Source: Nevskia soli DSM 19509 | GTDB taxonomy: Bacteria; Pseudomonadota; Gammaproteobacteria; Nevskiales; Nevskiaceae | Direction of reading: 5' to 3' | Length of the DNA: 64,000 nt | Assembly (NCBI RefSeq): GCF_000711955.1 | Contig: NZ_JONR01000027.1 | Location: 1 to 64,000, forward strand | In this document: piece by piece, positions 23,554-31,097 of the stretch | Position numbering within the stretch: the stretch's first letter is position 1 | Layout: each line of letters starts with the position of its first letter | Position numbers and translations under genes: made by a program | Notes under the pieces: generated by a model | What the model was told of the DNA's origin: nothing | Database searches by the model: none | Seen by the model: the letters and a program-made list of their open reading frames with translations, nothing else

Positions 23554-25743
23554 ATGAGACGCGCCCGCAACCACATTCGATCCAGTACCGGCAAGGCCAT
23601 CGCCTGGCGCCGCAGCGCAGGTGCCTCGGTCAGCCTGCTCGCCGCCTGGTGGTCGGGCACCGCCCTGGCGGCCGAGCCGACCACGACGCTGGGCCAGGTG
23701 ACCGTAACCGCCACCCGAACCGCACAACCGGCTTACGATGTGCCAGCCTCTATCGACGTCGTTTCCGGCAGCGCCTACAACGGCGACACCCTGGGGGCGA
23801 ACCTGTCCGAAGGTCTCTCCGCCATTCCCGGCGTGCTGGCGCGGAACCGCCAGAACTATGCCCAGGACGAGCAGATCTCGGTACGCGGCTTCGGCGCCCG
23901 CTCGCAGTTCGGCGTGCGCGGCGTGCGCCTCTATGTCGACGACATCCCCGCAACGCAACCGGATGGCCAGGGCCAGGTATCGCATTTCAATCTGGGCAGC
24001 GCCGAACGCGTGGAAGTCCTGCGCGGACCGTTTTCCACACTCTACGGAAATTCCTCGGGCGGCGTGATCTCGCTCTATACCGCCGACGGCAGCGATCCAC
24101 CGCAGCTCAGCGTCAGCGCCAGCGGCGGCAGCTACGGCGTCTATCGCACCAACCTCGACGCACGCGGCACCGCCGGCCCCTTCGATTACAACACCGACTA
24201 CTCCCATTTCTCTACCGACGGCTACCGTCCGCACAGCCGCGCGCAGCGCGATTCCTTCAATGGCAAGCTCAACTTACAGGCCGGACGCGCCGGCAAGCTG
24301 ACGCTGGTGCTGAATTACTTCTCTTCGCCGGAATCGCAGGATCCTCTGGGCCTGACCCGCACGCAGTTCGATGCCAACCCGCGGCAAACCGCCAGCGTTG
24401 CCGACCAGTTCAACACCCGCAAAAGCGTGGAGCAGATCCAGGGCGGCCTGATCTACGACTACACCATCAGCGAGCGGCAGAGCGTGCGCGTGCTCGGCTA
24501 CTACGGCGCCCGCCAGGTGCGGCAGTTTCTCTCGATTCCGGTCTCCGTGCAAAGCAACCCAGCCAACTCCGGCGGCGTGGTCAATCTCGACAGCGGCTAC
24601 GGCGGCGCCGACGCCCGCTGGACCTGGCATGCGCCGCTGGCTGGCCGGCCGCTCAGCGTGGTTGCCGGCTTGAGCTACGACGAGTTATCGCAGCATCGCC
24701 GCGGCTATGCCAACTTCACCGGTGATGGCAGCCAACCGGACGAGTTGGGACAGCAGGGCGTCCTGAAGCGCGACGAAACCAATGATGTCTACGATCTGGA
24801 CGAGTACCTGCAAGCCAGCTGGCTGTTCGCCGAGCAGTGGTCCCTGCTGCTGGGCGTTCGCCATAGCATGGTGCAGTTCGATTCCGCCGATCACTTCCAG
24901 TCCAACGGCGACGACAGCGGCAACAAGGGATACTACGCTACCACCCCGGTCGGCGGCTTGCTGTTCAAGCTGAAGCCTTGGGTGCACCTGTACGCATCCT
25001 ACGGTGATGGTTTCGAAACGCCCACCTTGAACGAGCTGGCGTATAAGCCCGACGGCGGCCTTGGCTTGAATTTCAGCCTGAAACCTTCGCACTCCAACAA
25101 CGGCGAACTAGGCGCCAAATTCCAGTTGCGGGAACACACGCAAGCGCAGCTGGCCTTGTTCCAGGCGGTGACCCGTGACGAAATCGTGGTCGGCCCGACC
25201 AGCAATGGCCGCAACACCTATGTCAATGCACCGCGCACACGACGCCAGGGTGTGGAAGCCTCTCTGGACACCGAACTGATGCCGCTGCTGAAACTGCAAC
25301 TGGCCTATACCTATGTAGATGCGGTGGTACGGGCCGATTATTGCCAGGATGGCACCACGACCTGCCTGCAAACACCCGGCAGCACCACGCGGGTAAGCAC
25401 CGGCAATCGTATACCCGGCGTTGCGCTGTCCGACGCTTATGCCGCGCTGCATTGGGGTGCCGATAGCGGTTGGCATACCTCCCTCAATGCACAATACGCC
25501 AGCACCGTACCCGCCAACGACATCAATACCTCGCACGCGCCTTCCTATGCATTGCTCGGAGTGGACGGCGGTTACACGTTCGACCTGCCGCACTGGCGCA
25601 TCAATACCTTCGTGCGGATCGACAATCTGCTCGACACCAACTACATCGGCTCGATCATCGTCAACGATAGCAACAAGCGTTTCTTCGAACCCGGTTCTGG
25701 GCGCGCCGTGCTGGCCGGGCTCAGCTTCAACTGGAAATACTAA
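23554..25743 (+). CDS. pqqU: TonB-dependent receptor, PqqU/YncD-like (PQQ uptake)
   Basis: A 729-residue receptor with signal peptide, TonB box (LGQVTVTATRT), plug and barrel. It shares many segments with E. coli YncD, shown to import PQQ: YVDDIPATQPDGQGQ, VEVLRGPFSTLYGNSSGGV, GFETPTLNELAYKPDGG followed by LGLNFSLKPS, DEIVVGPTSNGRNTYVNAPRTRRQGVE-type strands, and the C-terminal region IDNLLDTNYIGSIIVNDSNK. Recognition is from memory of the family, not a search. ATG 23554 gives a normal signal peptide; a TTG at 23539 overlaps the EamA stop. Location beside PQQ genes, a YncE-like propeller gene and a sigma-54 promoter fits PQQ scavenging. Confidence 0.85.
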   Translation: MRRARNHIRSSTGKAIAWRRSAGASVSLLAAWWSGTALAAEPTTTLGQVTVTATRTAQPAYDVPASIDVVSGSAYNGDTLGANLSEGLSAIPGVLARNRQNYAQDEQISVRGFGARSQFGVRGVRLYVDDIPATQPDGQGQVSHFNLGSAERVEVLRGPFSTLYGNSSGGVISLYTADGSDPPQLSVSASGGSYGVYRTNLDARGTAGPFDYNTDYSHFSTDGYRPHSRAQRDSFNGKLNLQAGRAGKLTLVLNYFSSPESQDPLGLTRTQFDANPRQTASVADQFNTRKSVEQIQGGLIYDYTISERQSVRVLGYYGARQVRQFLSIPVSVQSNPANSGGVVNLDSGYGGADARWTWHAPLAGRPLSVVAGLSYDELSQHRRGYANFTGDGSQPDELGQQGVLKRDETNDVYDLDEYLQASWLFAEQWSLLLGVRHSMVQFDSADHFQSNGDDSGNKGYYATTPVGGLLFKLKPWVHLYASYGDGFETPTLNELAYKPDGGLGLNFSLKPSHSNNGELGAKFQLREHTQAQLALFQAVTRDEIVVGPTSNGRNTYVNAPRTRRQGVEASLDTELMPLLKLQLAYTYVDAVVRADYCQDGTTTCLQTPGSTTRVSTGNRIPGVALSDAYAALHWGADSGWHTSLNAQYASTVPANDINTSHAPSYALLGVDGGYTFDLPHWRINTFVRIDNLLDTNYIGSIIVNDSNKRFFEPGSGRAVLAGLSFNWKY

Positions 25744-25754
25744 AAGGCGCATCG

Positions 25755-25785
25755 CCGGGCCGTTCGGATTGCCCGAACGGCCCGG
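25755..25785. terminator. bidirectional hairpin between pqqU-like and gfa genes
   Basis: CCGGGCCGTTCGG (25755-25767) and CCGAACGGCCCGG (25773-25785) form a perfect 13-bp stem with a 5-base loop in the 69-bp gap between two convergent genes. The T tract is poor on both sides; AAAA just after the receptor stop serves as a T run for minus-strand transcripts. Confidence 0.75.
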
Positions 25786-25812
25786 AACAACGGATCGACG
25801 TCTTGCCCTGCT

Positions 25813-26391
25813 TCAGCTCTTCAGAACACCGGACAGTTTTGCCGCTTGTATGGAGAGTGCATCCATCAGCGGCGGACTGAGGCAGTCATAAGGCTCGAGG
25901 TGCAACTGCCTGAGCCGGCTGCGTACCTCGCCCATGAGGGCCGGGTCGAAACCCGACTCGATGATCGAGGACACGAAAGCGGCAAAGCCCGGCTCGGACC
26001 AGCCCGTTTCCGCGGACAGCTCGGTGTGCACGAAATCCAGGCCGAAGAAGGCGTGGCTGGTGTTTTCGATGCGGCCGAACATGTGCACGCCGCAGCCCTT
26101 GCAGGCATGCCGCTGGATGGTCGCCTTTGGATCGACGATGGCCAGCTTCTCGGCATGCTGCGTCACGCTGACCTTGTCGCGGGAAACCACCGCGATCACC
26201 GCGAACGTCGCGCCCTTGGGCTTCCAGCACTTGGTGCAGCCGCAGGCGTGGTTGTGAGCGGTCTGGGCCTTGATCGAGACCTTGACCGGATCCTGGGTGC
26301 ACTTGCAGACCAGTGTGCCGCCGGCAAAATCCTTTGCAGCCGGCTTGAAGCCATTATCGACCGAGGGATGAATTGAAAATGTGCTGGACAT
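25813..26391 (-). CDS. gfa: S-(hydroxymethyl)glutathione synthase (Gfa family)
   Basis: A 192-residue cytosolic protein of the glutathione-dependent formaldehyde-activating family, thought to speed condensation of formaldehyde with glutathione. The zinc-site cysteines are in LVCKCTQDPVKV, HACGCTKCWKPKGA and HACKGCGVHMFGRIE. The C-terminal segment is typical (FFGLDFVHTELSAETGWSEP). ATG 26391 follows GGAGGTGA, which lies inside a tiny upstream reading frame. It supplies the substrate for FrmA encoded 2.7 kb upstream on the same strand. Whether Gfa enzymes are catalysts or glutathione carriers is debated in the field. Confidence 0.93.
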   Translation of the reverse strand: MSSTFSIHPSVDNGFKPAAKDFAGGTLVCKCTQDPVKVSIKAQTAHNHACGCTKCWKPKGATFAVIAVVSRDKVSVTQHAEKLAIVDPKATIQRHACKGCGVHMFGRIENTSHAFFGLDFVHTELSAETGWSEPGFAAFVSSIIESGFDPALMGEVRSRLRQLHLEPYDCLSPPLMDALSIQAAKLSGVLKS

Positions 26392-26394
26392 TTC

Positions 26395-26451
26395 TCACCT
26401 CCGCCCGATGGTAATGGCGTGCGCGCCCTTGTGGAAACTTTCTGTACTCAT
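26395..26451 (-). CDS. 18-residue upstream reading frame of gfa
   Basis: ATG 26451 follows a strong TGGAGGAG site and opens an 18-codon frame, MSTESFHKGAHAITIGRR, ending at TGA 26395-26397. The gfa start is only three bases further on, and the gfa ribosome site (GGAGGTGA) overlaps the last codons of the small frame. Such an arrangement allows translational coupling or a leader-peptide effect. The peptide itself is not a family I recognise. Its strong ribosome site is the main argument that it is translated. Confidence 0.5.
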   Translation of the reverse strand: MSTESFHKGAHAITIGRR

Positions 26452-26649
26452 GGCGACTCCTCCATAGATTGAGTGTGGACAACTGATCGGAAACGCAGTC
26501 CCCGGTCGAATGCGCGCGGAGCGAATTCCATCGCGCGGCGCAATCGGGGTTGCTCGGTGACCAGGCTGGGCACGGTCATGGAAATCGAAGGGCTCGACGC
26601 CGTCGAAATCCGTACCCAGGTCAATGGCCGTCCGATCATGTCCGTCCTC

Positions 26650-28728
26650 TTATCCTGGGATGTGCCGCTTGCCGGGGAGATCCGTTCCGCCATCCTCATG
26701 GCGGGGATCGATTCGTGAACCATCGGAGACGGCAATCTCCGCTTCCGCGTCGGCCTCATGCCGGCGGATGCCGCCGACGTCGTGCCGCACCAGACCGTGA
26801 CGATGCATCTTGCGGTACATGGTCTTGCGGCTCAGGTGCAGGCGCACCGCGGCCGCGCTGACATTCCAGTGGCACGCTTCGAGCGTGCGCCGCAGGGCGT
26901 CGCATTCGGCGCTTCCGAGCACATTATCCTCGTCCGCGTCACCCTCGCCGATCACCGCGGCCGCAGCGGCGACTTCGGCGCGCGGCCTGATACGACCGCC
27001 GGTCAACCAGCCCTCATCGAAATCGTCGAGGCTGAGATAGTCCGACTCGCGCAGCGCCAGCATCATGCACAACACATTGCGCAACTGCCGCAGGTTGCCC
27101 GGCCAGGGGTAGCGCGCCAGGCGCTGTACCAGGGCCTCGTCGATCTGCACCGGCGTACGCTCGCCGGCCTCGATGCGCAGCAGGTAGCGCACCACATCGG
27201 CGGCGTCCTTGCGCTCGCGCAGCGGCGGTATGGTCAGGGTAATGCCGTTCAGGCGGTAGTACAGATCATCTCGGAACTGGTTCTTGGCGATCATCTCCAC
27301 CGGATCGCGATGGGTCGCGCTGATGACGCGTATGTCCACCGCCACCGGCTTGCTGGCGCCGAGCGGAACCACTTCGCGTTCCTCGATCACCGTCAGCAGC
27401 CGCGCCTGCAGGGGCAGCGGCATGTCGCCGATCTCGTCCAGGAACAGCGTTCCGCCGTTGGCCTGCAGCACGCGACCGATATTGCCTTCGCGCGTCGCGC
27501 CGGTGAAAGCGCCCGGCTTGTAGCCGAACAACTCGCTTTCGATCAGCAGCTCCGGAATCGCCGCGCAGTTCACCGATACGAAGGGCTTGTCGGCACGCCG
27601 GCTGGCGCTATGGATGGCCTTGGCGAAATAGCCCTTGCCGGTGCCGGTTTCACCAAGCAGCAGAACCGAAATATCCCGATTCAGCACGCGGCGCAGAATC
27701 TGCACATTGCGCATCATCACCGGATCGGTCGGCTGCATCACGTCCAGTGCATCGGAAACCCGGGCGCCGACCACCACCGACTTCGGCGCGCGGCGGAATT
27801 CATCGGCTGGCGGCTGCACCACGGCGAAGAACTTCTGATGTCCGAAGCGGGTCGACAACGGCTCCGGACGGAAGCCGTGACGCATGCCCATGTGCAGCAG
27901 CGTCGCCAGCGGCACGTCCAGGATCGTGTCGATGCGCTGACCACACAGCGACTTGTGATCGCGGTAACCCAGCGCCTCCAGGGTGCAGCGATTGGCGCCG
28001 ATGACGGTGCCGCCCTCGTCAAACGCCAGCACGCCTTCGCCCGGGGTACAGACGAACTCGGCGCAGCGGTGGAAGCGCAGCACGTGATACTGCTTGCAGG
28101 ATTGCAGCAGCGCGCGGTTCTCGATGTTCTGCGCCGCGATATCCACCAGCGCCAGCGTGTGCGTCTGCGCCCCGCTGGAACTGCCCGAGATATCCAGCGC
28201 GGCGATCACCCGGCCCTGCATATCGAAGATCGGCGCGGCCGAGCAGGTCAGCTCGGTGTTCTGCACCAGGAAATGATCGGACCGATGGATGACGATCGGC
28301 TCCCGCGTCATCAGGCAGGTGCCCATGCCGTTGGTGCCGAGCTCCTGCTCGCTCCAGACGGCGCCTTCGCGGAAGCCGCTGCGGCGGGCTGTCATCGAGA
28401 ACGCCGGATCGCCGACGTAGCTGAGGATCACGCCGTCCTGATCGGTGAGCATGATGCCGTATTGCGTATGCATCATCTGCCGCGACAGCCCGAGCATCTC
28501 GATACGGGCGATCGGCAGCACCGCACCGATACGTTCGCGCCGGGCGTCGAGATCGCTGCGCTCGACCATCAGGGGTTTCTTGACCTGCAGCGGATCCAGG
28601 GAGTAGCTCGAAAGGCAACGACTCCACGAATGACGTACCGCCTGGCCTACGTCGCTGCTGTCGCCGCGGCCTTTCACGGCCGATTCGATCAGGCGTGCAT
28701 GGCCCTGACTATCCTGTCTTAAACGCAT
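26650..28728 (-). CDS. sigma-54-dependent activator, AcoR/BmoR-like
   Basis: A 692-residue enhancer-binding protein. Residues about 60-210 form a GAF-type sensor with the AcoR signature SEQELGTNGMGTCLMTREP. A PAS-like segment follows (VLAFDEGGTVIGANRCTLEA). The AAA+ core has Walker A LLGETGTGKGYFAKAIH, the sigma-54 contact loop GAFTGA, Walker B TLFLDEIGDMPL and the Arg-finger region. A C-terminal Fis helix-turn-helix is NVSAAAVRLHLSRKTMYRKM, followed by an unusual tail of about 45 residues. ATG 28728 is chosen because GGAGGAGAGG lies just upstream; ATG 28746 is possible. Related AcoR-type regulators respond to alcohols or acetoin, so a methanol or formaldehyde signal is a reasonable inference. 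Confidence 0.9.
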   Translation of the reverse strand: MRLRQDSQGHARLIESAVKGRGDSSDVGQAVRHSWSRCLSSYSLDPLQVKKPLMVERSDLDARRERIGAVLPIARIEMLGLSRQMMHTQYGIMLTDQDGVILSYVGDPAFSMTARRSGFREGAVWSEQELGTNGMGTCLMTREPIVIHRSDHFLVQNTELTCSAAPIFDMQGRVIAALDISGSSSGAQTHTLALVDIAAQNIENRALLQSCKQYHVLRFHRCAEFVCTPGEGVLAFDEGGTVIGANRCTLEALGYRDHKSLCGQRIDTILDVPLATLLHMGMRHGFRPEPLSTRFGHQKFFAVVQPPADEFRRAPKSVVVGARVSDALDVMQPTDPVMMRNVQILRRVLNRDISVLLLGETGTGKGYFAKAIHSASRRADKPFVSVNCAAIPELLIESELFGYKPGAFTGATREGNIGRVLQANGGTLFLDEIGDMPLPLQARLLTVIEEREVVPLGASKPVAVDIRVISATHRDPVEMIAKNQFRDDLYYRLNGITLTIPPLRERKDAADVVRYLLRIEAGERTPVQIDEALVQRLARYPWPGNLRQLRNVLCMMLALRESDYLSLDDFDEGWLTGGRIRPRAEVAAAAAVIGEGDADEDNVLGSAECDALRRTLEACHWNVSAAAVRLHLSRKTMYRKMHRHGLVRHDVGGIRRHEADAEAEIAVSDGSRIDPRHEDGGTDLPGKRHIPG

Positions 28729-29050
28729 GGTCCTCTCCTCCGTCATGTTTTCCTCGATGCACGTATGCATTCGGGTTTTATCAGCGACGGTGAAAGTTCC
28801 AAGCTTGTAGCCGAATGGACTTCCCTGCTGCGTGGAACAGTACCACCGCTGTTATCCATGCAGCGTACTGCGATTAACCTCCTGCGAAAAGCACCGCTTG
28901 GCGAAAAGTGGTTAATAAATTCAATATGTTCAGCCATGCAGGAAGCATGAACAGCTGCAAACGCCCCGGAATGGACGGTTCCACCTTCCATTCCGGGGAT
29001 AAATCCCGCCCGGGAAGCCGCAAACGCATTGGCGTTGCGTCCGGGCATGA
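28729..29050. other. intergenic region with strong hairpin after frmA
   Basis: CCCCGGAATGGA (28964-28975), an 11-base loop and TCCATTCCGGGG (28987-28998) form a perfect 12-bp stem 53 bp beyond the frmA stop, a likely end for the frmA transcript. Nearer the regulator gene, TGGAACAG around 28831 is mirrored by CTGTTATCCA ending near 28857, a possible autoregulatory dyad. I see no gene in the 322 bp. Confidence 0.6.
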
Positions 29051-30160
29051 TCAGAAGCGGATTACCGAACGGATCACCTTGCCCTCATGCATCAGGTCGA
29101 GGGCCTTGTTGATGTCCTCCAGCGGCAACACCTCGGTGATCATCTCGTCGATCTTGATGTCGCCATGCAGATAGCGATCGACGAAACCCGGCAGTTCGGT
29201 GCGTCCCTTGACGCCGCCGAAGGCCGAGCCGCGCCAGACGCGTCCGGTGACCAGCTGGAATGGACGGGTGCGGATCTCCTCGCCGGCCCCGGCGACGCCG
29301 ATGATGATCGACTCGCCCCAGCCCTTGTGGCAGCACTCCAGCGCCGAGCGCATCACGTTGACGTTGCCGATGCACTCGAAGGAGTAATCGACGCCGCCGT
29401 CGGTGAGATCGACGATTGCCTGCTGCACCGGCACGTCATAGTCTTTCGGATTGATGCAATCGGTCGCGCCCAGGGCCTTGGCCATGGTGAACTTGTCCGG
29501 ATTGGTGTCGACCGCGATGATGCGGCTGGCCTTGGCCATCACCGCGCCCTGCACCACCGACAAGCCGATGCCGCCGAGGCCGAACACCGCCACGGTGGAG
29601 CCGGGCGGCACCTTGGCGGTATTGAGCACCGCGCCGATGCCGGTGGTGATGCCGCAACCGAGCAGGCAGACCTTGTCCAGCGGCGCCTTCGGATTGATTT
29701 TCGCCACCGAGATTTCCGGCATCACGGTGTATTCGGAAAACGTGCTGGTGCCCATGTAGTGCAGGATCGGCTTGCCCTTCTGGGAGAAGCGCGTGGTGCC
29801 GTCGGGCATCAGGCCCTTGCCCTGGGTCAGGCGGATCTTCTGGCACAGATTGGTCTTGCCGGATTTGCAGAACTTGCACTCGCCGCATTCCGGGGTGTAC
29901 AGCGGGATGACGTGATCGCCGGGCTTGACGCTTTTCACACCCGCGCCGACCTCCTGCACGATGCCGCCGCCTTCGTGCCCGAGGATGACCGGGAACATGC
30001 CTTCCGGATCCTTGCCGGAAAGCGTGAAGGCATCGGTGTGGCAAACCCCGGTGGCCACTATCTTGACCAGCACCTCGCCGGCCTTCGGCCCGGCGACATC
30101 GATCTCTTCGATCGAAAGTGGCTTGCCTGCTTCCCAGGCAACCGCAGCTCTTGACTTCAT
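29051..30160 (-). CDS. frmA: S-(hydroxymethyl)glutathione dehydrogenase / class III alcohol dehydrogenase
   Basis: A 369-residue zinc-dependent dehydrogenase oxidising S-hydroxymethylglutathione to S-formylglutathione with NAD. Catalytic zinc ligands lie in TGVCHTDAFTLSGKDPEG and GHEGGGIVQEVG; the structural zinc cysteines are CGECKFCKSGKTNLC. The Rossmann motif is FGLGGIGLSVVQGA, and the end is KALDLMHEGKVIRSVIRF. ATG 30160 follows GGAGGCAAGAAC. It has its own sigma-54 promoter match and dyad with the same geometry as xoxF, so it is likely co-induced with methanol oxidation although separated from xoxG by 362 bp. Confidence 0.96.
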   Translation of the reverse strand: MKSRAAVAWEAGKPLSIEEIDVAGPKAGEVLVKIVATGVCHTDAFTLSGKDPEGMFPVILGHEGGGIVQEVGAGVKSVKPGDHVIPLYTPECGECKFCKSGKTNLCQKIRLTQGKGLMPDGTTRFSQKGKPILHYMGTSTFSEYTVMPEISVAKINPKAPLDKVCLLGCGITTGIGAVLNTAKVPPGSTVAVFGLGGIGLSVVQGAVMAKASRIIAVDTNPDKFTMAKALGATDCINPKDYDVPVQQAIVDLTDGGVDYSFECIGNVNVMRSALECCHKGWGESIIIGVAGAGEEIRTRPFQLVTGRVWRGSAFGGVKGRTELPGFVDRYLHGDIKIDEMITEVLPLEDINKALDLMHEGKVIRSVIRF

Positions 30161-30307
30161 GTTCTTGCCTCCATCCTGTTGTCGTTCCGATCGCGGCCAC
30201 GCACCGGCGTGTCCTGCCGTTGTTGAATCACCCGCATCCCCTGCTGCGATCCGCCGTTTCTCCGGCACCGCGTCAACGCGTTTCGCGGTGCGCCTGGAGA
30301 TATGGAT

Positions 30308-30323
30308 AGCAGCCAGCGTGCCA
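30308..30323 (-). promoter_or_regulatory. sigma-54 promoter match for frmA
   Basis: The minus strand reads TGGCACGCTGGCTGCT: a perfect -24 element and GG-N10-GC spacing, with CTGCT at -12. It lies 147 bp upstream of the frmA start. A sigma-70-like pair (TTGATA at 30352-30357 and TATAGG at 30328-30333) overlaps the area but has 18-bp spacing and is less convincing. Confidence 0.8.
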
Positions 30324-30427
30324 TCTTCCTATATGTCATAAAATCTTTATTTATCAAATAGTTAAAACACCAATATCAGCCATTGTGGAGTTTGTCGCGC
30401 AGACCAGAGTCGAGCGCGCTACAGCCA

Positions 30428-30445
30428 TGGGCCAGATGTGACACA
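30428..30445. promoter_or_regulatory. activator-type dyad upstream of frmA
   Basis: TGGGCCAGATGTGACACA shares 14 of 18 bases with TGTGCCGGATATGACCCA upstream of xoxF. The gap from this site to the -24/-12 match is 104 bp, against 105 bp for xoxF. The remaining spacer up to the xoxG stop (30446-30522) shows no gene. Confidence 0.65.
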
Positions 30446-30522
30446 ACCGTCGTGAAAAGGGCATCCGGAACGGCGCGGCTGGCAGAAAAACTCCATTGCC
30501 AATCGCGCCGGTCACCGGCCCT

Positions 30523-31065
30523 CTAGGGCGTGGCCGCTTCCGGCTGGTCGCCGAATTTCTTCGAAGGACTGCCGTGATAATTGGAACGGACAAACGTGAG
30601 GATCTTCCACAGGTCGTCGTCGGTCTTGACGATGGCACCGTGCGGCGGCATCGGGCCAACCACGCTTTCCTGGGCCTTGCGCGTATAGCCCCGCTTCTGC
30701 AGTTCGTCGGTACCCAGCGTGACCAGGCGGAACAGGGTGTCGTCGTCGCCGCCGTAGACCCAGGTGTCGTTGGTCAGCGGCGGGCACATGCCGCCGCCGC
30801 CGTTGCCGCCGTGGCAACCGTTGCAGCCGGAATGCATGAACAGCTTCTGGCCCTGAGCCACGATATCTGCGTTATCGTCCTTGTAGGGGTTCTTCAATGT
30901 ACCTTGCTTGGCAGCGTTGACCCGGTCGAGCGGCGGCACCGGCCCGGCGGGGACACTCGCCGCCGGCTTGGCCGCATCGGAACTGGAAGATCCATTTTCC
31001 TGGGCGCAGGCCGCCGCGGCGACGGCGAGCACGATCAAAGCGCCACCCAAAACATTTTTCAGCAC
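30523..31065 (-). CDS. xoxG: cytochrome c, XoxG-type electron acceptor of XoxF
   Basis: A 180-residue periplasmic single-haem cytochrome with the CNGCH haem site in LFMHSGCNGCHGGNGGGG and a probable axial Met in VVGPMPPHGA. A hydrophobic export signal (LKNVLGGALIVLAVAAAACAQ) precedes a Ser/Ala/Pro-rich linker. GTG 31065 is preferred, seven bases after AAGGAG; an in-frame ATG at 31100 lies before that site. It follows xoxJ by 32 bp in the order xoxF-xoxJ-xoxG, as expected for the partner that takes electrons from lanthanide methanol dehydrogenase. Assignment rests mainly on context. Confidence 0.88.
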   Translation of the reverse strand: MLKNVLGGALIVLAVAAAACAQENGSSSSDAAKPAASVPAGPVPPLDRVNAAKQGTLKNPYKDDNADIVAQGQKLFMHSGCNGCHGGNGGGGMCPPLTNDTWVYGGDDDTLFRLVTLGTDELQKRGYTRKAQESVVGPMPPHGAIVKTDDDLWKILTFVRSNYHGSPSKKFGDQPEAATP

Positions 31066-31097
31066 AGCGTTTCTCCTTCGTAGGTCTAATGAAATGG

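Noticed and set aside
26515..26530. TGGAATTCGCTCCGCG on the minus strand as a sigma-54 promoter for gfa
   Set aside because: GG-N10-GC spacing holds, but the -24 element lacks the CAC core and -12 is CCGC; no dyad is seen at the usual distance.
30328..30357. Sigma-70-like TTGATA / TATAGG pair upstream of frmA
   Set aside because: Spacing is 18 bp and the elements are imperfect, whereas a near-perfect -24/-12 element lies beside it with matching geometry at xoxF.
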